A stretch of DNA of 64,000 nt. Source: Prunella strophiata (taxonomy: Eukaryota > Chordata > Aves > Passeriformes > Prunellidae). Under the pieces are notes generated by a model. It saw nothing but the letters and a program-made list of their open reading frames with translations. It had not been told where the DNA came from and made no database searches. A program made the position numbers and the translations under genes. Positions 51,541 to 61,447 of this stretch are shown one piece after another. Position 1 is the stretch's first letter; each line of letters opens with the position of its first letter. The stretch covers positions 124,001 to 188,000 of the forward strand of contig JAZBQD010000028.1 in NCBI GenBank assembly GCA_036583965.1, given 5' to 3'.

Positions 51541-54500
51541 GCAATAAGAATGAATGCCATCTCTTATTTATTGCAAATATCTATTTTGCTCTTAGGAGGA
51601 ATAAATAGTAATACACATCATAAATTCAAATCAATCTACATCTATATTTGTTCTGACAAAAGTAATAGACACAGAAGTAATGTTATCTCAGCAATTGTTT
51701 CTGGAATGCAGTTCCAGTACTGTATATTAACCCAAGCACAGAATACAGGTCCATATGGCACAGTGCAGAAAAACACAGAATATAGCCCCAGTGGGATCCC
51801 TTGCTGATTTAGTAATTTTTCTTTCATTAGCCAGCCCATTTCTTTTTATAAAGTATGAAATGGGGCTGCTTCATTTTGTGCAGCACAAAACATAGAACTG
51901 GACCAGAACTTCACAACATTCAAGTTGTGTATCTGATTATTTTGTATTTGGGTTCATCCTTTTTAAAATGAGGCAGATGAAATTTTTTTTCTAAATAACT
52001 TACATACGTGCTATACTGGTTAGCATCATACTGTTTTAAACTGAGGATTAAACTGAATGTTAATGTGCTTCAAAAAGTTGAAGATCCAATGTCTTTATGT
52101 CACCAAATACAAGTTTGGCATTAACTGAACTTTAGTCCTAGGCAAAACCAGAATTTACTTAATAGAGCTGTAACCTTGCTAAGCACATATACAATTCCTA
52201 TTTTATGTCAAGAGGAATTTAATTTTCCCTAATAATTGATAGATAATTGTTTATCAGTTTCTGAGTACTTATTCAATCTTATTTTTATAAATTTTCATTG
52301 AAATCCTGTATGCTCATTACCTAGTTTTCTGTCCTGTAGTTGTGGCTTCCAAGATCCATTGTGAACTATTTATATTGTTGAAAGATCCTGAAAATTCACA
52401 GTTTACATTGTGGGGCAACCTGCACTATCTGGTGTATTTAGAAATAAATTCTCAAAGCCATGTTTAAGGGCATTAGCCATGTGCTCTTAACAGAGAAGCA
52501 AATATTTTTGGTGTGGTTTCTATTCCAAACTTGGTGTTACTTATTTGCATGGCAAGTTGCTGAAATCGAATTAAGAAGTACAGAAATGCTGGAGACATTC
52601 TTATGAATAGAAAATTACTTCATTAATAATATCTGCTATTCTAAAAGAAGCAGGACAAAAGAACTGTCACTAGGTTGTGTATGCCTGTTGTTCCATGGTG
52701 ATATTTTAGCTGTCATTCATTTAAAGCTACCAATATGATTTTTACTTTTTGATTCCTGGGGAGTTATGGCTATAAGGTGATTTTTCCTCATGCTATTTTT
52801 TGACTAATTAGGAAGACAATTCCCTCAGTTTAGTGTATTCTTTATCAACTTTGTACTTGTGCTCAAGTGAAATTCCTTTATTGCAGAAAGTGCAACCATG
52901 GTACCACACAGATCCAATCAGATTTGAGAGTAAGACGCTTGAGTATTCCTGTCCATTTTCTATAAGACAACTCAAATAAATCAATAATAAAAGACCAGTT
53001 CTCCTCACAGCATCCACTAAAATCTTACCTTTTGATTTGATTGCAGCACCTTTGGCCGAAAACTAAATTGCTTGTGTTTTCAGACTTCTAACTTCAAACC
53101 TCTTTTCCCCCAACCAAAACCCATATGGCACACACCCAAAGTCTAACTTTATTCTTCAAGCACTCTTTGAGTACTTCTCAGTTCTCACTTTCTTTAGGCA
53201 ACTTACTTGCTAGGATTGCAAGGAAAAGTGCATTTTGAAATGAGGTAAAAGACACTGCATAAAAAAAGAATGACTGGACACTAGGTTGCTGTATCAACTG
53301 TCAGAAGCACAAGTTCACCAATTTTGTACACTCCACCCAAAGTGGCTTTGTGGTATAGAAAGGGAAAATGGCCTCTGTATAGAACAAGGAATACCTCCAG
53401 CATCATTCCCAGCTGATCCTGACCTTAGCTCATCACCTGTATGAATTCCATGAGCATTTCCTATGGGAATGCTCAAGTTTGGCTGCCTTCAACAGCCAAG
53501 TTACATTCAATATGCCCATAAAGTAAATGTGGTTTAAATTATGTTTCTAACATTTGAAATTATTAACATTTTCCTTATATACCTTTTTTTGATCACACAC
53601 CAGGCTACAATTACCCATAACAGGAATTATGACGACTTCTGGGTCATATTTTCCAAATACAGAACAAAAGAAAAGTGCAGTTAGACTATTCCTAAGTACC
53701 ACTGACCTTGCAGACCTGTTCAGAGCCTCTTGTGAGAAAAGAACAATGACATTGTAGCAGCATAATAGACACCACAGTGGGTGATGCATACTAACAGAAT
53801 TATGTGTTTGATTTAGCATGACTAAAGGCAGCTAGGGACAAGATTACTGCTGAAGTTAAATTATCCTGAAAACATGATCCCTGGTGAATGCTGTGCAGAA
53901 CGGGGCTGCACAGAGAGTGTGCACACACAAGGCTGCTACAGGGGTGCCTACATAATCCACACATGACAGCAGGACAGCTCCAGAGCTGCCCTGCTGCACG
54001 GGAGCTGCAGTGATGGGACAGCAGCCCAGCTTGGGGATGGGACAGTACAGACCCAAATCGATCAGAGCAAGGTCTATTAGCAAATCCTCACCACACACTG
54101 AAGCTCATTACAAACTCTTGGGATTTTGCAGGCATGCAGGAAGTTTCACTCCTCTGGAAAATAGAAAGCATGTGCAATCTCTCCAGTAAGGGTTTCTGGA
54201 TACCAAGTGATCATCATATTCTCTGGTTCTTAACTTCAATCTTCTTAATTTGTAATCTTAATTTACTTTAGAGCATTTTTGTAGTGTAATGTCTCACTAG
54301 GATGATATGGGATATTAAACCATATGTGGTATATAAATTGTATGGGTTATTGCCAATGACATTATAAAGGGTACACGGAGCATTTAATGGAATACTCTAA
54401 TTTGCGTTGTAATGGCTCTGTTGCAAACAGGGCTGTTTGAGGCACATAGGGCACCACAACTGACAGTGTCAGTCACTCAACTGCTTCAGTGGCATTATAT

Positions 54501-56210
54501 CATCTCCACAACTCTCCCTTCATCTGTCCTGCAGTTATAGTGCTGCTCAGCACAATCACGTTAATGCCTCCTTTACTACTTGCTTGTAGTAGCCAAGTCT
54601 GATAAAGGTAAATTACTTAAGTTGTTTTGCAAAATGCCAGGAATTTTTATTGTACTCTTCTTTTGTAAATCCTTCAAACCAAACTATCTTGCTTGACTTC
54701 TATGCAATTATTTACAGAGGAAAAAATTTCAGCTTGAACAAAGTAACAGAACACAATATCTGAGCATTACTTTTTGAAATCACAGCAGTATATTCATAAA
54801 GGACTCAAATGAGGTGGGTTTTTTGGTTTGTTTTTTTTTTTTTGGTTTTTTTTTTTTTTTCAATTACATGAAATAGAAATCAAATCAGGACAAAAATATT
54901 TGAAAAACATTCAGACGACTGATATAAAATGCTCACTAAGTAATTTATGAGAAAAATTGAGATACTCCTCCCTTTCACTACCCCAAAACATGTATAAGTT
55001 AATACTATTATATAATACTTAAGAATAAAGCTCATTCCTTTAAAGCTAGAATTTCACCTTTCAATAGAATACTGTGTCCCTACTGTAACAGAGATTAGTA
55101 CATAGATGATGTGGAATGGTGCACATATTGTCAGTCACAGACTGGCAGTCAAAATATGTATAAAAGAGTTTTATATAATATTTTAAAAATTATGCAAACA
55201 TGATTTCTTCAAAAAAAATTTAAAATATATTAAAAAATAGAAAAATAACTCCTGTTTACTGTAGATAAATACGCTTCATTCTAATTTTCAATTTACTTTC
55301 ACTTCCTATAATAGGCCTATTTTGTTTGCTGAGCAAATTCTTTGTCACTTTTTCCTTTGATTTTGATTGACATATGCACAATTAGAGTTACAAACATGTT
55401 TATTAATTTAATCAATTAATTTAGCAATTGAACACTATGACTGAGCAGTGTTCATTAAATGGATGAATTAAATTCAATCATAAATAAACATGTTTAAACA
55501 AGTCAGCTTTGTTTCAAAAGCATGGACTTATTCTAATAGATTGATTCGGATGTATAAGTGTACCATTATTCAAATAGTTTTAAAAGTAACACAGCTCAAA
55601 GGAAAATGTCATTTTCTACACCAACAGAGCATGTAATAGTTTGTCGTTACAAGCAAAGTTTAAATTGCACATAAGTTGACTCTTGTTCCTTGCAAGCTTT
55701 GTTCTAGAAGGAATGGGTCATACTTTAACATGATACATTATATTGACATGTTGACTGATTTTTGCAATCCATTTCTAACCTTTATTTTAAAGGCATAAAA
55801 GTCACCTTTCCTTTCCATGGAGTGTTCCTTACTTTTAGTCCCCTGCATTGACTGTAAATACTGAACTACATTCATCTGCCCACTTAAAACATCCACTCAA
55901 AAAAGTCTAACATGCACTTTGAAAATCAATTCACAACTGCTACACACACCTACATCAAAACTCTCTTTAGAATTCACTTACCTTGTAAAAGGTCCAGTAC
56001 ATTTTCATTTCACTATTACAGGAGGGGGAATACTTTGAATCTTGAGTTATTTTACATCCCTAACACAGTAGATGTCCTATAAAATTTAAATTACTATTGC
56101 TGATTAAAAGCATATTTGAAGTGAACTCTGTATAGATACTCAGGTGCCACTGCCCCATCAACAAATGCTTGTGTCAGCCAAAGTACTTGGAAAGACCTCC
56201 CTTGAAGCTG
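51541..56210. other. Unique AT-rich DNA upstream of the provirus
   Basis: No exon or transposon recognised in about 4.7 kb. A T-rich tract lies at 54827-54860. The segment 55340-55520 is very AT-rich with dense TAAT and forkhead-like words. A GC-richer patch at 53880-54060 has no family signature. Target-site base AGTGC of the provirus begins at 56211. Confidence 0.5.
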
Positions 56211-56215
56211 AGTGC
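56211..56215. repeat. Target-site duplication, left copy (AGTGC)
   Basis: AGTGC here and at 62401-62405 directly abut the outer LTR ends. A perfect 5-bp duplication shows the provirus inserted by integrase and has not been rearranged at its edges. Confidence 0.95.
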
Positions 56216-56441
56216 TGTCCTAGGTTGCAATGCGAGATGTATTTTATTACCATCTCCATGTACTGTTAAAACTGGGAGGAGGCAGTGTTCTCCTTATCTC
56301 TTACCTCCTACTGTGGGATTGTCTCATGTTAATGGCTCTGTTAATGGCCCATCAAGGCCTTTTTCACATGACCCATAGAAGCTACAATGGTCAATTGTGA
56401 GATACTCTGCCCAAGGGGAGGAGCCAGGCATTTTCATGGGG

Positions 56442-56449
56442 ATAAAATA
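56442..56449 (+). promoter_or_regulatory. Provirus TATA-like element
   Basis: ATAAAATA in GGGGATAAAATATGGGC is the best TATA-like word in U3. It is conserved in the 3' LTR and in altered form in the solo LTR at 17192-17710. Transcription would start roughly 56470-56480. Confidence 0.55.
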
Positions 56450-56670
56450 TGGGCTTTGAAACTAAACGGGAGCCCTGTTCACTGGCCTGCCAGAGGACAC
56501 AGGACAGGCTGCTGCCAGGCTGCTGGGACCACGGTTTCAGGTGGGACCATTTTCACGGGGACTGCTACCTTCACTCCAACTAGGAGGGATATCAGGTTGT
56601 ATTCTGACTCTGTCAGGTTTTTTTTGTTTGTTTGTTTTCTTTCCTTTGCATGTATTTTATTTTTTTTTTT

Positions 56671-56676
56671 ATTAAA
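56671..56676 (+). terminator. Provirus polyadenylation signal ATTAAA (5' LTR copy)
   Basis: ATTAAA follows a T-rich stretch near the end of the LTR. It is the common variant of AATAAA. The working copy would be the matching one in the 3' LTR near 62343-62348. Confidence 0.6.
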
Positions 56677-56733
56677 TTGTATTTCTGACTTAGAGTGTCT
56701 CACTAGTTTTTACTTTCAAACTAGAACACTTCT

Positions 56734-56751
56734 TGGCGCCCAACGTGGGGC
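56734..56751 (+). other. Primer binding site, lysine tRNA type
   Basis: TGGCGCCCAACGTGGGGC lies five bases after the 5' LTR. The 18 bases match the complement of the 3' end of tRNA-Lys(1,2), the primer used by foamy viruses, some betaretroviruses and some lentiviruses. Mammalian ERVL was named for a leucine primer, so this differs from the eponymous family. Confidence 0.9.
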
Positions 56752-56811
56752 ACTGAAAGTACTGAGAAAGTCAGAATTACAATTTTGTATTATAGGAGCC
56801 ATCTAATCAGC

Positions 56812-58596
56812 ATGATGCTCAGCATGCTTACATGGGTCTTGTATTTAACTCTCTATATTTTTCCTCACATGGGAAACAACTATCTGCCACTTGTAATGCT
56901 CCTGAGTAGACCAGGCTATGGTATAAAAATTGCTTTATGGATTTATTATGCTTATCACATACTAACCTCTGAGGCAATGAATGCCATTCGGAATCTATAC
57001 TCAATCTTGTTTACCTGTCCTAGTCTAGGGTGCTACATCTGGGGCCTCTACAATCGCACCCAGCCCCTGGGGGGAGGGGTAAAAGAGGATTTCTTCCAGC
57101 TTTTCACGCCTGACACTATAGTATTTGAAAGTGTTAAGTTCCCTCTAAATGCCAGGGACAGCATAGGGCTTTTGTTGGTTCTGCTTTGTTTTCTCTGCAC
57201 AGCTTACAACATGTTGAGAAACAAAACACTACATGGAATGATGCAGCGTTTTCTTGAGGCAGAGGAAAAACAAAGAAAACAACGTCTGCATAGAATGTCA
57301 CTAAGGAGAAAAGGACCAAAAGCAAAGCAACAGCGTCCGGGTCTACGCAGACTGTCACAAAGGAGGAAAGGAACAGAAAGCAAAGCACCAGTATCTGTGT
57401 CCAGGCAGAGTGCCATAGAAGAGAAAGAAACCAAAGACACCATCAGCATCTCCACACAGACCATCACTGAACCAGAACAACCTAAACCAGTAGCAGTTGC
57501 CCCCGTTCAGAAGAAGAAATCAAAGAGCAAATCAGCCTGCATAGTGACTGACGAGGATGCAGCAGGACCTTCACACCCAGTAGAAGAGACAGATCCAGAA
57601 ATCATCACCCGCTCTCTATCCCTAGGTGAGATTCGTGACCTGCGGAGGGAATTCACCCGCCAGGCAAACGAGTCCATCCTGACCTGGCTGCTCCGCCTCT
57701 GGGACGCTGCAGCCAATGACACCATTCTGGATGGAACCGAGGCCAGGCAACTGGGATCGCTGTCCCGGGAGGTGGTCATTGACCAGGGCATCGGGAAAAC
57801 CCAAGAAACTCTCAGCCTCTGGCGGCGACTGCTGACAAGTGTGAAGGAGAGATACCTGTGTAAAGAGGATCTCCAAGTGCACCAGAAAAGATGGAGCACC
57901 ATGGAACAAGGTATCCAATGCCTGAGGGAATTGGCTGTGTTAGAGATTATTTTCTCAGAAGACGAGAGTTTTCCCAAGAGCCCAGATCGTGTCCACTGCA
58001 CATCACAAATGTGGTTGAGATTTGCACGGCTCGGACCAGAGATGTACTCCCGCTACCTGGCAACGCTGCAATGGAGGGAAGGTGAGGACAGAGTGGGCAT
58101 CTTGGCCAATAAACTAAGGATTTATGAGGACACTATTACTGCCCCATTCCGTACCCATGTCTCAGCCGTGGAAACAAGTCTGGCTGAGCAAGTCCGGAAC
58201 CTGATTGAGGACCATCAGAGACTAAGAAAGGAACTCAAGGAAGGAATCCACCGCATCTCGCCAGAACCAACAAGAGTCTCTGCCATTAGGAGCTGGCACC
58301 CCCCAGCCAGGGAGAGAGGATACTCCCCACGAGGTAACCTCTGGTTCTTCCTTCAGGAGCATGGAGAAGATATGAGGAAGTGGGATGGAAAACCCACCTC
58401 AGCCTTAGCAAGCCGGGTACGTGAACTGAAAAGAGGGACATCTAGCACGAGAAACTCTTCCAGAGTCAACACTGCTCCAGTCTCCTGTGCACAGAACTAC
58501 AGAGAGCCCAGGAATGATGATATGACTGATCCTCTTGAAGGGACCTCAGGAACCTATTCGCAGGAGGAGAGCAATGTATATGACAACCAGGAATAG
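56812..58596 (+). CDS. Gag polyprotein with hydrophobic multi-pass N-terminus
   Basis: Structural polyprotein of the provirus, 594 codons, open to a TAG at 58594-58596. The ATG pair at 56812 is the first in frame; the frame is open upstream to 56785 only with a TTG. Residues 1-135 hold hydrophobic segments near 4-18, 38-52, 62-80 and 117-134, with an NRT glycosylation-type site at 81-83. Residues 145-245 are Lys/Arg-rich with a tandem repeat. Residues about 265-520 form the conserved Gag core (LRREFTRQANESILTWLLRL at 277-296 and an IDQGIGKTQETLSLW stretch near 323-337), probably capsid. Residues 520-594 are polar. No CCHC knuckle and no N-terminal myristoylation glycine are seen. The first ~420 bases look more AT-rich than the rest. 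The leader is only 60 bases. An intact frame next to a broken pol is notable. Confidence 0.85.
   Translation: MMLSMLTWVLYLTLYIFPHMGNNYLPLVMLLSRPGYGIKIALWIYYAYHILTSEAMNAIRNLYSILFTCPSLGCYIWGLYNRTQPLGGGVKEDFFQLFTPDTIVFESVKFPLNARDSIGLLLVLLCFLCTAYNMLRNKTLHGMMQRFLEAEEKQRKQRLHRMSLRRKGPKAKQQRPGLRRLSQRRKGTESKAPVSVSRQSAIEEKETKDTISISTQTITEPEQPKPVAVAPVQKKKSKSKSACIVTDEDAAGPSHPVEETDPEIITRSLSLGEIRDLRREFTRQANESILTWLLRLWDAAANDTILDGTEARQLGSLSREVVIDQGIGKTQETLSLWRRLLTSVKERYLCKEDLQVHQKRWSTMEQGIQCLRELAVLEIIFSEDESFPKSPDRVHCTSQMWLRFARLGPEMYSRYLATLQWREGEDRVGILANKLRIYEDTITAPFRTHVSAVETSLAEQVRNLIEDHQRLRKELKEGIHRISPEPTRVSAIRSWHPPARERGYSPRGNLWFFLQEHGEDMRKWDGKPTSALASRVRELKRGTSSTRNSSRVNTAPVSCAQNYREPRNDDMTDPLEGTSGTYSQEESNVYDNQE
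57276..57404 (+). repeat. ~60-base internal tandem repeat in gag
   Basis: The block GTCACTAAGGAGAAAAGGA...AAAGCAAAGCA is followed about 60 bases later by GTCACAAAGGAGGAAAGGA...AAAGCAAAGCA, with a weaker third unit after it. It encodes two copies of an R-x-S/L-RRKG-Lys-rich segment (residues 161-172 and 180-192 of Gag). Slippage or unequal exchange in the basic linker is the likely origin. Confidence 0.75.
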
Positions 58597-58612
58597 AGGG
58601 GCCCTGCCTCTA
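58594..58612 (+). promoter_or_regulatory. Amber codon within a stem-loop at the gag-pro junction (possible readthrough signal)
   Basis: The gag stop TAG is in the same frame as pro-pol, and the frame stays open after it. TAGAGG (58594-58599) pairs perfectly with CCTCTA (58607-58612) around a 7-base loop, so the stop codon forms the base of a 6-bp stem. Suppression of one amber codon is how gammaretroviruses make Gag-Pol. Here it is inferred from frame and structure only; a frameshift product or reinitiation at 58651 are alternatives. Confidence 0.55.
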
Positions 58613-59613
58613 GCCAGGTAGAGGAAAGGGACAATTGGATCTACTGGACTGTGTGGATCCGATGGCCTGGCACATCTGACCCACAAGAATATAAGGCTTT
58701 AGTTGACACTGGCACTCAATGTACCCTGATACCATCAAGGTATGTAGGAGAAAAGTCCATTTCTATTGCTGGAGTAACAGGAGGAACCCAGGAGCTGACT
58801 GTGTTGGAAGCTGAAGTGAGTTTAACTGGGAAAGGATGGCAGAAACACCCCATCGTGACTGGCCCAGAGGCCCCATGCATTCTCGGCATAGACGATCTCC
58901 GAAATGGATGTTTCAAAGACCCAAAAGGGTATCGTTGGGCTTTTGGGATAGCTGCCATAGAGACAGAAGACATCAAGAAACGGAATACCTTGCCTGGTCT
59001 CTCAGACGAACCCTCTGCTGTGGGACTGATGAAAGTTGAGGACCAACAGGTACCAATCGCCACAGCAACAGTACACCGTCGGCAATACCGTACGGACAGA
59101 GACTCTGTGATTCCCATTCATGAGATGATTCGGAAACTGGAGAGCCAAGGAGTGGTCAGCAAGACTCACTCACCTTTCAACAGTCCTATATGGCCAGTGC
59201 GTAAGTCTGACGGAGAATGGAGACTGACAGTGGATTACCGCGGCCTGAATGAGGTCACACCACCACTGAGTGCTGCCGTCCCAGACATGTTGGAGCTTCA
59301 ATATGAGCTGGAGTCCAAGGCAGCGAAGTGGTACGCGACCATCGATATTGCCAACGCCTTCTTCTCCATTCCTTTGGCAGGAGAGTGCAGGCCCCAGTTT
59401 GCCTTCACCTGGAGGGGCGTGCAGTACACCTGGAACCGACTGCCCCAGGGGTGGAAGCACAAGTCCCACCATCTGCCATGGACTGATCCAGACCGCACTG
59501 GAAAACGGCGAGGCTTCCTGAACATCTGCAGTATATTGATGATATCATTGTATGGGGGAGCACAGCAGGAGAAGTCTTTAAGAAAGGAGAGAGAGTTATC
59601 CAGATTCTCCTGA
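58597..59613 (+). pseudogene. Pro-Pol first segment: protease and RT N-terminal half
   Basis: This frame continues from the gag amber codon. Protease cleaves Gag and Gag-Pol: the active site is ALVDTGTQCTL with DTG at 58705-58713, and its C-terminal ILGIDDL is near 58879-58899. The RT fingers and palm follow (SPFNSPIWPVRKSDGEWRL, then LTVDYRGLN), then motif A at YATIDIANAFF with the first catalytic Asp at 59344-59346, and LPQGW near 59440. After about 59460 the frame is lost by an indel. The last ~45 codons before the stop at 59613 are out-of-frame readings. Protease looks complete; RT is split. Confidence 0.88.
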
Positions 59614-60397
59614 AAGCTGGTTTTGCCATCAAGCGAAGTAAGGTTAAGGGACCAGCTCAAGAAATTCAGTTTCTAGGAGTCAAGTGGCAAGATGGGCGGC
59701 GTCAGATTCCCACTGAGGTTCATCAATAAGATCACCGCGATGTCTCCTCCTACCAGCAAGAAAGAGACACAAGCTTTCCTAGGCGCCATAGGCTTTTGGA
59801 GGATGCACATTCCCGAGTACAGCCAGATTGTGAGCCCTCTCTACCTGGTCACCCGCAAGAAGAATGATTTCCACTGGGGCCCTGAACAACAGCAAGCCTT
59901 CACCCAGATTAAGCAGGAGATTGCTCATGCGGTAGCCCTTGGCCCAGTCAGGACGGGACCAGAGGTGAAGAATGTGCTCTACTCCGCAGCCGGGAATCAT
60001 GGTCTGTCCTGGAGCCTTTGGCAGAAGGTGCCTGGGGAGACCCGGGGTCGACCACTGGGATTCTGGAGCTGAAGCTATAAAGGATCTGAGGCCAACTACA
60101 CCCCTACAGAGAAAGAAATCCTGGCTACCTATGAAAGGAGTTCAAGCAGCCTCAGAAGTAGTTGGCACTGAAACGTAGATGCTTCTGGCACCCCGACTAC
60201 TGGTACTGGGATGAATGTTCAAGGGGAAGGCCCTTCCACACATCATGCCACCGACACTACATGGAGCAAGTGGATTGCCCTCATTACTTAGCATGCCCGT
60301 ATCGGAAATCCAAATCGCCCTGGGATTCTGGAAATTATAACAAACTGGCCTGAGGGTGAGACTTTAGGATTGTCTCCTGAAGAAGAAAGAGGAGCAA
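59464..60397 (+). pseudogene. Pol middle segment: RT palm/thumb and connection, multiply frameshifted
   Basis: The catalytic YIDD motif is intact in DNA at 59532-59543, but in a different frame from the upstream RT. A second frame change near 59720 returns to the first frame, which is open to 60072. There the thumb/connection is readable (TSKKETQAFLGAIGFWRMHI, then FHWGPEQQQAFTQIKQEI). Between 60050 and 60397 the reading changes frame at least once more, with connection-domain sequence in pieces. No single polypeptide can be made from it as assembled. One-base indels may be real or assembly errors. Confidence 0.8.
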
Positions 60398-61447
60398 GTG
60401 ACACGTGCTGAGGAAGCCCCACCATATAATAAGCTACCGGAGACTGAAAGACAATATGCCCTCTTCACTGATGGTTCCTGCCAAATTGTAGGTGCTAACC
60501 GGAAATGGAAAGCTGCAGTATGGAGCCCCACACGACGAGTTGCCCAAGCTACCGAGGGACAAGGTGGATCCAGTCAGGTTGCAGAGCTTAAAGCCGTCCA
60601 GCTGGCTTTGGACATCGCTGAACGAGAGAAGTGGCCGAGGCTCTACCTCTACACCGACTCATGGATGGTGGCTAATGCTCTCTGGGGATGGCTGGATCGC
60701 TGGAAAAAGGCCAACTGGCAGCGCAGAGGGAAACCCATCTGGGCTGCTGAGATTTGGCAGGACATCACCACCCGAAGAAAGAGCCTGACTGTAAAGGTTC
60801 GACACGTGGATGCGCACATACCAAAGAGTCGGGCTAATGAAGAACATCACAACAATGAGCAAGTGGACCGAGCTGCCAAGGTGAAAGTATCTCAGGTGGA
60901 TCTAGACTGGAAGCACAAAGGAGAGTCATTCCTAGCTCGTTGGGCCCACGATGCCTCTGGTCATCAGGGGAGAGATGCAACATACCGATGGGCCCGTGAC
61001 CGAGGGGTGGACCTTACTATGGACAACATCACACAAGTCATCCACGACTGCGAGACCTGCGCTGCAATCAAACAGGCCAAACGGGTGAAGCCTCTATGGT
61101 ACGGTAGACAATGGTTAAAGTACAGGTATGGGGAAGCTTGGCAAATTGACTACATCACCCTTCCCCAAACCCGCCAAGGCAAGCGCTACGTTCTGACCAT
61201 GGTGGAAGCAACTACAGGATGGCTGGAAACGTACCCCGTGCCTCATGCTACTGCCCGGAACACCATCTTGGGCCTAGAAAAGCAAGTCCTGTGGAGACAC
61301 GGCACCCCTGAGAGAATTGAGTCAGACAACGGAACTCATTTCAAGAATGGACTCATAAACACCTGGGCCCGAGAACACGGCATTGAATGGATATATCATA
61401 TCCCTTATCATGCACCAGCTCCTGGGAAGGTTGAACAGGTGCAATAG
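60398..61447 (+). pseudogene. Pol segment: RNase H and integrase N-terminus plus catalytic core
   Basis: An open stretch of about 349 codons. RNase H acids are visible at FTDGS (D25), VAELKA (E63), YTDSW (D87) and a fourth Asp in NEQVDRAA (D157). Integrase follows with an HHCC zinc site (H184, H189, C218, C221) and a D,D(35)E core: D251 in WQIDYITL, D310 in ESDNGTHF and E346 in APGKVEQ. All catalytic residues are intact. The frame breaks right after the last Glu by an indel near 61440, and ends at 61447. The start here is where the frame opens, not a natural start codon. Confidence 0.88.

Larger units (their letters stand above)
56216..56728 (+). repeat. 5' LTR of the provirus
   Basis: 513 bp from TGTCCTAGG to ...CTAGAACA. 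U3 has a TATA-like ATAAAATA at 56442-56449. R/U5 has an ATTAAA polyadenylation signal at 56671-56676 after T-rich tracts. Compared by eye with the 3' LTR (61891-62400), there are about six substitutions, four of them within CpG/TpG-type or other transitions, and five single-base indels. A 139-codon frame starting at 56387 crosses U3, R, U5 and the leader. It contains a Phe-rich hydrophobic run from the T-rich tract and is probably a composition effect. Confidence 0.95.

Noticed and set aside
57507..58001. 164-codon minus-strand frame
   Set aside because: It is the antisense shadow of gag, whose sense frame has the recognised core motif.
58600..58618. H-type pseudoknot after the amber codon (loop CCTG with downstream CAGG)
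   Set aside because: Pairing is possible, but the connecting loop across the 6-bp stem would be only two bases, which is sterically implausible. Only the simple stem-loop is kept.
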